Positions 53,452 to 64,000 of a stretch of 64,000 bases of DNA are shown one piece after another (position 1 is the first letter of the stretch; the number at the start of each line of letters is the position of its first letter). The notes under the pieces are model-generated. The model was not told the origin of the DNA. It did no database searches and saw nothing but the letters and a program-made list of their open reading frames with translations. The DNA comes from Steromphala cineraria (taxonomy: Eukaryota; Mollusca; Gastropoda; Trochida; Trochidae), in assembly GCA_916613615.1 (NCBI GenBank), contig OU744735.1, forward strand, positions 42,295,468 to 42,359,467. Reading direction: 5' to 3'. The position numbers and the translations under genes were made by a program.

Positions 53452-53979
53452 TATGCATTAATATCCGAAAACTATTTTCCTCCTTCACACGACGGTGTCA
53501 CCTGCTACCGACAAGATAGCGTTTCAAACTTTGGCAGGTGATGGATGTCGTCAGCCCCAGGCATTTTTTCTAAAAGGATCTGAGCGGCTTGTTGTAAAAC
53601 TGGGCAATCAGGTCATAAGGGAATACAATATTCGAAAATATTTTCTCGAGGCCACATGGTTATCGGAAAACAAAATTGTTTCAAATGTTCCCCCGTTAAA
53701 ATGGGATTGCATCCTATGAAACTACTTTCAGATCTTTGGGGACATTTTATCATTTTTTTATGATAATTGATAATATGGGTACTTAAGCAGTGTGCCATAT
53801 CTAACTGTATGTACATTTTATATAAACGATAATGGGATACAGACGGTGGCACGCAGTACCTACAGTAATAGGGTTGATTTAGCGATATTTTCGTCACTGC
53901 CGTAAGGAAAGTTCAGCGGATATCAAAACAGCTGATTACTGGATGGGTGACCTGGTTACCGGCCGGTTACATTATCAAC

Positions 53980-54067
53980 AGTCTCAGTAAACCTAGCCTC
54001 AATATTATCCGTTTCCTTCCTATACTGAGTGAAACGGAATATATTGAGGCTAGATTTACTTACACTG
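53980..54067. mobile_element. 88 bp hairpin element with 10 bp TSD
   Basis: The arms GTAAACCTAGCCTCAATATT and AATATATTGAGGCTAGATTT pair with few mismatches around a short loop. Exact direct repeats CATTATCAAC flank it (53970-53979 and 54068-54077). It is an extremely small fold-back element. Confidence 0.75.
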
Positions 54068-54079
54068 CATTATCAACTG

Positions 54080-56185
54080 AGTTTGAAACGTTACCCAAAA
54101 TATGTACAATGTTACCATAAGTGTCACCATAGATTGCTTTCTTTACATTACAACACATGATAAAACATCAATGTTCAAAGAATATGGCAGGATATTGTTT
54201 CTGTTGGTCATTGTAAGCAATGGTTTGACTTATCCTGAAACTGCATAGCGTCCACAATACAATAAAAAACCACAGTACACTTATCTCTTAAATAGGGAAG
54301 CACAAACTGTTACCCTAAGCAACACAATCATAGCTTAAATGTTTAAACAATCGGTGATCCATTTTGACAGCCGATATCAAGTTGACCGCGGGAGTGATTT
54401 CCTTTTAATATCTTATAGAAGAGTTAATATGCATTAACCAATCTAAGCTCTTATATTATATCAACCTATAGGAAAATGCAGAAAGATTCATTTGAGTATT
54501 TTGATCATCGGACTTCAAACGTGTGTATTAAATACTTACTTTTATTCTGTCAGAAATATCAGGATTAAACACAGGGCCAGTTGAAGGGCATGCTTTTGTG
54601 CTGTATAATGTAATTAAACAATTCTATTATAAGACTATCTTTAACGTATGTATTGTATGTATTCTGTTCAAGTTCGGTATAAATTATTATAATGTTTGAG
54701 CAAATAGTTAATCCATTTAAAATCAAATTTCAGCAATTTACCAGACAACAATGTTTACTAATAATTAATATAAGTCAGAAACATATTTCTTTTTGTTCAA
54801 ATATTTCAAATTAACACCTTTTAGGTTGATCTTTTTGACTTACAGATAGCTTTATACAACATTATAATAACGTTCAAACGGAGCTGAACTAAGCTAAATA
54901 AACACAGTGAGGGTTAAACTGACTTTTTAGAATTCCACAACAGGGAAAAACAAGGAAGATAAATGCAGAACAGTCTAAATTTAGCCCACACTCGAGCTAA
55001 CGCCTGTATGTTTATCAAGCTGTGCTAATGACTCAACCCTATCTAGACTCCCTCTCAGTCTCTCACAGACTAAATCCGGTACAACGTACCAACTTTTAAA
55101 GGAAGATTATTTCAAAACGTTATAAACAAGTTAACCTACTAGCTCTTCTTTCACCAACCAGCAATTGATTCTTTAGAAAAAAATAAGTGATACAAAGATT
55201 GTTATTCGTTGTTGTTCGTTCGCAATAAGCTAAATGTGAGACTATACATTTGTAGGGTGTTGGTCTTTGTGATGGAAAGCTCAGATCCGGAGGATGGACT
55301 TTCAAATTAAGTCGTACCTAAATCTTCCAAAACTCAGAACTTTTACAGAGTTTAAAGCTCGATCCTCTGATCTAATTTCTGATGCCTATAAGTCGTAAAG
55401 ATTCGATGGGACGTCTTCATTTTTCAAATCCATCGTTTTTCTAATTAACAATTATCGGGTGACTTAATCATGTCAACACTTGTAAATCAGAAATAGGTTA
55501 TCATCTTGATAATTACAGCAGAAGAGTATCAACATTGATTGAACATATCAACGCATCTTTAAAATTGCCTACGTTCACAATTTCTACATCACAACTTTAC
55601 TTAGTTATTTACAAAAATTCTTCATTCAACTACCGATACTTGTTCCTTAAACTAATCCTAGCCGCTTTGAAAAATCCAAGTGCATTTTCAAAATTCCCCT
55701 CTATCCAATTATAAATATCTTATCCCGTTTCTCCCTGTCACCCCTATCTTCTTTCCCACTTTAATCGCATCGAGTACATCACTTAACCCCCTGTGCATGT
55801 TAAACTAATCCCATGTCCTTGTGTGACTCACAGAAAGCCATATCCTCGTTCTAAGCGTCTATCTACTGCAGCTCAAACATTGCCAGAGGACTTAGGTGGG
55901 ACCTAATGTGACGTGTGGAATGTAATCAACGTTGTTACAGGCTATTGTTATATAGACATCATCCCATTGTAACACTCACATCCATCGCCAGGAAGTCACG
56001 ATGTTCACCTGTTTCAGTCCTAGTCGTTGCTAATGCACATCGTACATTAAGCTGTGACCTTTGCTATGATTTGAACGAAATCGCAATGCAACGGACGCTT
56101 ACCAATTACACCGGCATTCTGACATTCATGGCCTCGCCTCTTCAAAAGGAACTATCGTTGGATATTTTCTTAAAAGTTCAACTGA
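54080..56185. other. No recognisable feature
   Basis: AT-rich. The open frame at 55915-56229 runs into an M1 copy and is not credible. Confidence 0.4.
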
Positions 56186-56190
56186 ATCAT

Positions 56191-56552
56191 TCTCTCCCCA
56201 CAGAGGCAGATCAAGTCAAGAAATGTTGATACAGCCTCTGATATATTACGCCGAGTTTGTGGGATAGAATGGGAGACGCCTGATTGGAGGCAATCAAAGT
56301 TAGTTGTGCAATCAGCGACGCCGTTCTTAAATCATCATTTTGGCTACTAAATGATGGCAAAGGCATTTTGAAATGAACCACCCTTTCCATGCGAGAAGAG
56401 TGGTCATTCTCTTACGTAATTCAAATAGATTGTGGTGCATATTTTGTCCGCTAGGGGAAACTGCCGGAACCCAGGGATTTCGGCGTAATATAACAGAGGC
56501 TGTATCAACATTTCATGACTTGATCTACCTGTGATCTGTGGGGAGATAATGG
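56191..56552. mobile_element. MITE family M1, inverted-interior copy
   Basis: ATTCTCTCCCCACAGAGGCA at the left and a right end with GATCTGTGGGGAGATAATGG. The interior (GGGATAGAATGGGAGACGCC, GCGACGCCGTTCTTAAATC, AGGGGAAACTGCCGGAACCC) is reversed relative to the copies at 47.0 and 57.1 kb. Confidence 0.85.
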
Positions 56553-57095
56553 GACTGAATATGAAATTGTAAAAATTCACGATTAACTTCACCAGAGTAC
56601 TACGTGATCAATGATAGGATACCTACCACACTAAAACTCGTCCTTTAAACTAAAATCATCTGATAGAATTTATCTTTAACCGAAATGCATAGTCGTGGTT
56701 GCGCATCAAATTTTGAGTAGGTATACGTATTGAGTGTCTGTAAAAGTTTAGCGATAAGGCATTACATTCCATGATCTGGTTGTGCCAAACCGGAAATACG
56801 CGATTCCCACTGCCGGTACTTGAATCATGCTAATGATACTGGACACCCTCCCTCCGATATCTGTTAGCAATACAATGAAAAATAGGTCGTTCGATTTTGT
56901 GACTAAATTTGGCTTTACAGAACAAAGCGCAAAGCAGTTGTTCTTCCTGGTATTATATATCAAATATGTAAAGTAATTCGCTTAATATTATCTGATCATC
57001 TGACTTGGCTGCAGCTTTTTGGAACGTTTCTGCATCTGTCATCCTGAAAGTTAAGATTCAGCGTTTTCATTTCTATGCTTTTTATAAGGTAATGC

Positions 57096-57450
57096 ATTCT
57101 CTCCCAACAGAGGCAGATCAAGTCATGAAATGTTGATACAGCCTCTGTTACATGTGTATTATGCGTGGGTTCCGGCAGTTTCCCCTAGCGGACAAAATTT
57201 GCACCACCATCCATTTGAATTTCTTAAGCAAATGACAACACTTTTCGCATGAAAAGGGTGGTTCATTTCACAATGCCTTTGCTATCATTTAGTAGCCAAA
57301 ATGATTAATTAAGAACAGCGTCTCTGATTGCACAACTAACTTTGATTGCCTCCAATCGGGCGTCTCCCATTCTATCCCACAAACTCGGCGTAATATAAAA
57401 GAGGCTGTATCAACAATTCATGACTTGTTCTGCCTCTGTAAGGAGAGAAT
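57096..57450. mobile_element. MITE family M1, further copy
   Basis: CATTCTCTCCCAACAGAGGC at the left and TGCCTCTGTAAGGAGAGAAT at the right. Interior as at 47.0 kb. A small rearrangement near 57150 replaces the TTACGCCGAAATC segment. Confidence 0.85.
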
Positions 57451-57454
57451 GAAG

Positions 57455-59055
57455 GTAAGGTGGTTTCAAGTAAAGTGAAATTGGTTCTCATTGATCAAGA
57501 TAGGTGAGTCATGGCTTCCATTCGCAAATATTGACCCACTACAACATACGTCTTGATTGATTGTTTGATTGTTGGCATTTGTGTCATTGTGACCTGTCTT
57601 TGCATTTATAGTGTTGACATTGAGTGATATTTGCATTACTGCACTGCACTCTTTCGATTAACACGTATCTTCTGGTGGCAAGTACTCATCGACCAATAAC
57701 GGGTCGTCAGAGGTGTTACATAGCAAAGATCACAGATTCTATTGGCGTATTTCAGAAATGAAGAATGCATGAGGTAAAGTTGATTGATTTTCAATAATCA
57801 ACGACTCTAATAAAAACTCCATTTTAACCAAGACATGATTTCTTAACAACTAAAACTGTCTATTTTCACATCTTATATATTACAAAAAATGAAATTGTCT
57901 GTGCTCACTGGATTCGTCTATTATGAACGTGAATCGCTAATCCGTCACACATCGCTATAATATGGTTGACAGCCAATACTAGGCATTGCACGAGTACCCC
58001 ACGCTATACCTGACAAACATTTGATGTGTGTCAATCTGTCTCGGTAGATAAAATCGCTGTCTTAACAATCGGAGAGTTACATGTTCGAATCCTGACTCAG
58101 ACACTTTCAAAAGTAGAGTTTCAAAGTTGAAAAGTTTTATCCTTATGCTATCGTGCACCGTTATTCATATCTGGAAATAGGTTTTCAAAGAAACGTTCAC
58201 TGCTGCAAGACGCTTGAATAATCGCTTGAATAAAACGCCAATACACTCCTTTATTTGTCTTGAAAGAACCGTTACAAAATTAAAATCAGTCGCTGCTTTT
58301 ATGATGAAAAAATTATATGACCACCATATGTCTATAATATCCTCTACCGTTAGGTCATGTTATACAATGTAACCATGTGCGAGAGATTTGTGAAAGTAAA
58401 TACAAGAGGGTGTGTCACTTTTATCCCATTGATAGAAAGCGCGGGAAAGTATCTAGCACATAAACACTTGTCGGGTATTAACTATCATCTCTATATTTGC
58501 ACTTTTCTCGATGGTCCTATTTCCATCAGGCTGTCTTTGAACAAGTAACGAACAGCAAACACTGCACGCAAGATGAGCTATTTAAAAGGATGGTTTCTCA
58601 AACAACCGAGTTTTTCATATGTATTAATTAAACGACGCCAAAGTGTCTAGTTTTGGCGCGTGAGTGACGTCACTGGTGACTGGAGCTGCATGCAGGTGCA
58701 TTTAGATGGCGGGAAGTGCGTGCGTTGGACTTGTAGACTTAACAAGAGTCTTGTGCAGATTAATACGTTGACTTTTTTGTTAAGGATCTTTACCGAGGTC
58801 AATACAAAATTTTAAACTAACGAGGATACACACATATTTCACAAAACAAATTGATACAATCGAAACAATCAATGCAACAGCATAAAATTCAAATATTATT
58901 GGTTCTAAATCTAACTTTGAAATATCCTTAATGTGATGTTTAAACAAGACACGATGTGATGATGCCATTATGTTCCATATCTTTCAAGAGTAGACCTTGT
59001 TGGTTTGATCTCTGCCTGATTGTACCTTCTTAAACCATTATTTTTGCCGATACAT
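57455..59055. other. No gene supported; possible promoter-like spot
   Basis: No repeat or long frame. A perfect TGACGTCA lies at 58665-58672, with TTTTGGCGCG just before it and a G-context ATG (TTTAGATGGCGG) at 58706. A tRNA-like B box (GTTCGAATCC) near 58083 lacks pairing arms. Confidence 0.35.
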
Positions 59056-59057
59056 AA

Positions 59058-59343
59058 TTGCCGTATATCCTCGAATAGACGCCGTGGGTATGGCTGTTTT
59101 AAGTAAATACACGCCGGGTCTCCTATAGACGCCGGATGATAAGTTGATAAATTAATGCTCCCGTTGAGAATTTGCAATAATGACTCCTTTTTCGAGGATG
59201 TGGCCTGGACGAAATTTCCTACTAAAATAAATAGGCACCGGCCTCGATTAAACGTCGGGTCTCGAATACATGCCGGGGGTAAAGGGGATCTGAAAAAAAT
59301 AGCTATATATACGCCGGGGGCGTCTATTCGAGGAAATACGGTA
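59058..59343. mobile_element. MITE family M4, copy 2
   Basis: The left end reads CCGTATATCCTCGAATAGAC and the right end GTCTATTCGAGGAAATACGG. The interior has repeated ACGCCGGG motifs, as at 26617-26833. Confidence 0.85.
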
Positions 59344-59344
59344 T

Positions 59345-62300
59345 ATCGTAACATCAACGGTTTATTGCAAGGAGAACATTATGTGTCTGACTTTAAATGT
59401 ATAAGCCATTCATAATTGTTTCGACCAGGAAATGATGATAATTCGAGAACACTTTCCCATTGACACAATTTGGGTCAAATATCGATTCCTGTTGTTATTT
59501 CTGACGTGCAACGCGTATTGTGATCGATCCTATAAACACCCCGACAGTTGGGACGAGAGATCGCAAATAATTGCAAACCTTTGAAAACAGACGAAATAGA
59601 AAGTTTGCGTTTTTAGGTGGGAAATTGAATGTTATCATCGGTGTTGGATGTTAAGTTTCATATCGACACGTCAACTATGTTAATGGGTTTAACGCCTTTT
59701 CGCACTAATTGTATATTTGCACAAATTCCTTCTTCCAATACAAGACTGGGAGAAGGCTGAGAGATGAAAGCATCCATCAATAGAAGATCTCATAACGCCC
59801 ATAATTCAACACTTCATTTCATTTGACAAACTATCCATATATTTATATACTATATCCTTTAAATAATAAGTTACTCCTAAGATCATAGAGTTGTATTTAG
59901 GAATGTTGTATCAAAAAAAGTATCTACCCTTCTTTTAATCATTGCACTCATTAATCGCTACATATTTATCAAAGTGAAGAGCTCAATTCTAACTTTTCTA
60001 GAGATAAATCTTTTTACTGAATATATTCTCCAGAATACTGAAAGTCTATGTATTGTATGTATGTAAAGTAGCCTGTGCTGCTCAGTTTTATAGCCTTCAA
60101 TTGCGCCCTATGCATTATGAAGGTCGGTGTAAGCGACTAGCTTGCTGATCGTCTACCCCAGCTCTGTGAATACCACACGAGATACAGTATATCATCTCTG
60201 TTTACTTAGATCCTTGAAACTGCCGCGCCTCTTCTCGTTATAGCTAACAGCCCTGTAGAGACTCTTATAAACTGTAAGTGGGAGGTAAGCATACAGTAAA
60301 CTGATAAAAGATACAGTAAAAGCGTGGGTGCCTGAAAGTTCGCTCTGAAGCATTTTCCAACATTTATACCATCCTCGATGGAACTGAGTAAAATATCGTT
60401 ATCGCACCTTCGAGAGACCAACCATTACTTCTGCTTAAACGATTTGCTGGTGTTGATCTCACATACTAATGATAGAGCCAGACCATAGTTAAAGTATCAG
60501 CTTGAAAGCATCAAAATCAGTATCATATACTTCAAGTGCAATTTGATAATAATGGAATACACATTTAAGCGTTACGTCAATCTGTAACTGTTATGATCAT
60601 GTATTATTCATTATTGTCGTTATAACTCATAACGCCTCTCAAAAAGCAATTCTGAAGTCTACAAATCTAGTTTACACTTTTTTCATTTATCATTTTTAAA
60701 ATTGAAGTTTTTTTAGTATCAATCTCTTTTATGGAATTTTAAACAGTTGAAAATGTATATACATATAATTAACTGAACTTAAATATGGAATTCTTAAGAT
60801 CAGTAACTACGCTTACTTAACTGTTATTTGAATAAAACCGCTAAACATGGATATACTTGTAATGAAGAAAAGATACCATACATCGAATAGATATCTAGAA
60901 TAAACTAAAAAATAATCAAACTTACGAATTTTGGTGGCATTTTGGTATAAGGTCCGAGGTAGTCTACTCAACGTAACAAACAGAAAATCTCGTCTGCTCA
61001 AACTGGAGAAAGTGTTGCACACGAAACGTTATTGCACACGGGACAGTTTTGCACGCGTCACAGTTTTGCACACGTCACTCGGGCTGTGGTCATGCGATAT
61101 GCATGAAGGAGAGTTATTGGGGAGATGCTAACACGGGATACGGACACATCAGCTGTGTATTAACACTGATCTGTAGCGCATCAAATAATCATTTAATGCG
61201 TATCTAATATAAAAGTTCTGGGCTGTTGGATAGTCAGCTGTAATCATCAAGGAAGGGAATAGCACAATGAAATGGCCATTCGTAACCATGGATGTTGTTT
61301 TGTTTTTTTAAAGTTTGGGCGTGGCCTCTTCACACCTAGTCATTGATTCGATGTTCCGTGCTTTATGTCCTTATATGGAAATCGTTTCCGATATAACGGA
61401 ACTTAATTTTAGGATACCAAATGATAAAATAATGACCACATTTTAAAATGGTTTGAGTAATACGAAATCATATAATAAATTGGACTACAGATTTTATTCT
61501 ATATACATACAATTCGTCCCTACAGAATTATAACCAACTTATCTGTCATCTTTGCTTCCTATATAAAATAGATAATAATTTTAATTATAGACAACATAGT
61601 TATACCCAGATTTATGACAACAGTGACATGTTTATAACTAGGGTGTTGATTCTTGATGTATATTTATTTTTATTTATGACTCATGTATAAACAGTGATCA
61701 AAACAGTCATAAATAGCATATCGTGTATATTTAAGAGATGTGCTTGTTGTGTCAAGTTCAACATAACACTATGTGGTATCATTCAGTATATACATTATGT
61801 ACAATGTATTATATGGACTGTATATCTTTAATAATTCTTTATTCGCATCATTTTACTGAACATTTAGTACATATATTTCCTCACTCTTAAGATTTTTATG
61901 GTCTATATATATGTCAATTAATAGTTTAAATTTAATTTCTATGCATAATATTTTGTGTATCATCGAAAAAAACACTTAAACTAGTATGCGAATATGACGT
62001 TATTTGATATCATTTCAAAGGATAGATTTATTTATCAATTACACTGTATCGCCTTTAAAACATTAATTAATGAAAGGAATGGTTGCTCAAGTACTTATAG
62101 AAGACAATTTAATTGATCCTGATTATAGTGGATTATTTTCATTATATAGTTTGTCTGGTGTCATGTAAGTGCTTTTAATTTAAACTATTCTTAATCAGTG
62201 TGCAACTCATTATCCTTCATTTTTTAGCTTTAATTCTTATTAATGCTTTGAAGAAACAAATATTACTTGCGTGTGCAAGTATTTTGTGGATAAATGAAAG

Positions 62301-62440
62301 TTAATGCATCATTCGTATCTTAAGCCAAACTTAAGAAAAGAACCAAACAGTGACAAAGTTACTCAAATATGAAATACTATTTGAGATGCATCACCAAGTG
62401 AAGCCAAATTGAAAGTAACTATATACTTCTGTAAGTTAAT
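59345..62440. other. No recognisable feature
   Basis: AT-rich. A small cluster of TTGCACACG-type repeats lies at 61015-61075 (TTGCACACGAAAC, TTGCACACGGG, TTGCACGCGTC, TTGCACACGTC). Nothing else is supported. Confidence 0.45.
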
Positions 62441-62444
62441 TTAC

Positions 62445-63759
62445 TTAGGGGAGACCAGGGCAAAGCGCGCCCCCTAACATATAAGTGCGTCTAGTTGGCA
62501 TCCTGACATGTACAGAACGCAACTTGCACACTATCTCTAATACTTATCAGATAGACTATTACATGGCATATGCTTTTTTAATCTACCATTTTGTCATAAG
62601 GATATATTTACGTAAATATATTTTGACTAAGGGGGCGCGCTTTGCCCTGTAGTTTGGGGCAAAGTGCCCAAGCCCCTGGGCGCTTTGCCCCATGTGAAAA
62701 ACAACACAGAATGTAATAGATAGTACACACATATAATAATCAGCCAATACTAATCAAAATCTATCATCTTGATACTGCAAGGCAACTATCAAACCAATAT
62801 GAACGATATAGAATTAACATAAAAGTTGACAATATATGCAAGGGTGCGCGAAATATTCCTTAACATATCATGAGCCTACATGTTCAACATTCTCAATGAC
62901 CAAATATCATTATGGTTGGTACATGTACATTTCTTTTAACTACGAAAGTGTTAATCATGTAGGTCAATGACTATCAAAACCAGTAATACATAAAAGCAAA
63001 GAAGAAATGAATTGGTTTTATGGACGAATTTTGGAATTCACATCATCTATTTTGTGTCGAACTTGGCATAACGGCATAAATTGCTTATCGTTTAGGATTG
63101 AACAGTAATATACAATGAATTATATCTTCATGATCTACAAAACAACAGAAAAATATGTTTTTGTAACTGTTACTTGTCGTCATTCTTTAACAAAAGCAAA
63201 CCCCTTTAAGTAAATGGTATATTTAATTTTTATTAAATACAGCCGCATGCTGATATGAAAATGATAGTTCTCCTCTACATTATTTGCTTAATCAATGTAA
63301 GATAATAACTTTTACACCAATATGTTTACCAAAAAGATATATTTTATAACACGCGGGGCAAAGCGCTCCCCCAGGCGCGTTTTGCCCCATCAAGGGTAGC
63401 ATTTGTTAAGTACATCATAGAAAATCCTTAAAGCAAGTAATTACAAATTTCATTACTCAATGAATTAATGATACCAATTCATGCTACATGAGCACGAGAG
63501 TTCACAGTTCCGTTTTGTATTTTTATGAAATATTTGAATTTGAGACATATCCGTTTCTTATAGTAAAATCACGTTTTTTCGAATATTTAAAATTCTGCGT
63601 CCACAATGGAGGCAAATGATTCCAGCGTTGGTCACAACGCTTCATTACGGTTACTTTCATTCGTTGGTAATGACAAATTACTCCATTTTTCGATAGTTTT
63701 GAAGAAATAACGCTTAGTCACTTTGCCCCGAGGGCGCGCTTTGCCCTGGTCTCCCCTAG
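62445..63759. mobile_element. 1315 bp TIR element rich in GGGCAAAGCGC
   Basis: The ends are TTAGGGGAGACCAGGGCAAA and TTTGCCCTGGTCTCCCCTAG, flanked by TTTAC at 62440-62444 and 63760-63764 (5 bp duplication). GGGCAAAGCGC/GCGCTTTGCCC-type motifs recur at about 62458, 62633-62650, 62655-62690, 63356-63388 and 63720-63746 in both orientations. The rest is AT-rich and without a transposase frame. It is a non-autonomous DNA transposon of unassigned superfamily. Confidence 0.85.
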
Positions 63760-63764
63760 TTTAC

Positions 63765-64000
63765 AAATTTACAGGTATAATTATGTACATTTGTTAATCA
63801 GGCTTTATTAGTCCTGGTTTAACTGCAGGTTCTGTAGCACTTCTATTACAACCTGCTGTTAAAGTACGTAGCATCACTTCTCACTAATGAGTCTACTAAC
63901 CGTAAAGATTCAACTAGCGATAAGAAGCACTTGAGATGAGTACCTCGCCATTCACCCCCTGTAGTTAGTCCGGTAGACTAACATTTAGTCCCTGTTTCAT
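63765..64000. other. No recognisable feature
   Basis: Unique-looking sequence to the window edge. Confidence 0.4.

Noticed and set aside
58025..58105. tRNA-like sequence with GTTCGAATCC box
   Set aside because: The T-stem does not pair and no acceptor stem or anticodon arm can be drawn; at most a relic of a tRNA-derived SINE.

Overview
The window is animal nuclear DNA, AT-rich and almost gene-free, most likely from a bivalve or other mollusc. The main pointer is a set of minisatellite elements built like the bivalve 'pearl' elements: hairpin end, array of about 145 bp units, ACGG-type microsatellite, hairpin end. There are no operons, no ribosome-binding-site-led genes and no convincing tRNA or rRNA genes. 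Every long open frame belongs to a mobile element and most are broken. The species cannot be named from this sequence.

Layout. 1-8.9 kb: edge of a 32 bp satellite, a duplicated repeat, and a cluster of 5'-truncated LINE tails ending in simple repeats, plus one longer LINE reverse transcriptase (RT) relic. 8.9-11.7 kb: a 32 bp satellite of about 55 units, a palindromic tandem repeat and a 50 bp repeat. 11.8-16.0 kb: a tyrosine-recombinase retrotransposon (Ngaro/PAT type) with split direct repeats A1-ORFs-B1-A2-B2, internally deleted and hit by a 630 bp terminal-inverted-repeat (TIR) element. 16.0-19.2 kb: two LINE relics, one split by a MITE, and a 21 bp array. 19.2-31 kb: a candidate transporter-like exon at 20.3 kb with a second copy at 29.85 kb inside a pearl-like element, a secretory first-exon candidate at 23.8 kb whose splice donor was hit by a SINE-like insertion, a solo LTR, a Harbinger-like MITE and a 2.57 kb CACTG-ended transposon. 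31.5-33.6 kb: a decayed hAT/ZBED transposase. 33.6-41 kb: minisatellite arrays, two pearl elements and several MITEs, one with a 9 bp target duplication. 41.9-43.5 kb: a Crypton-like tyrosine recombinase, nearly intact but frameshifted. 43.7-64 kb: MITEs, two more minisatellite elements (one dense in AGGTCA half-sites), a 54-codon ORF in a dispersed repeat, and a 1.3 kb element full of GGGCAAAGCGC motifs.

How the parts relate. The strongest theme is one modular architecture (hairpin end, minisatellite, microsatellite, hairpin end) used by at least four sequence-distinct families: pearl-like, the GGGAGACAT family, the AGCAGCCCC family and the GCCCCTGC family. One copy carries an exon with both splice sites, which suggests Helitron/Helentron-type gene capture. 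Nested insertions are so frequent that a relative insertion order can be read off. The host genes these exons belong to are not complete within the window.
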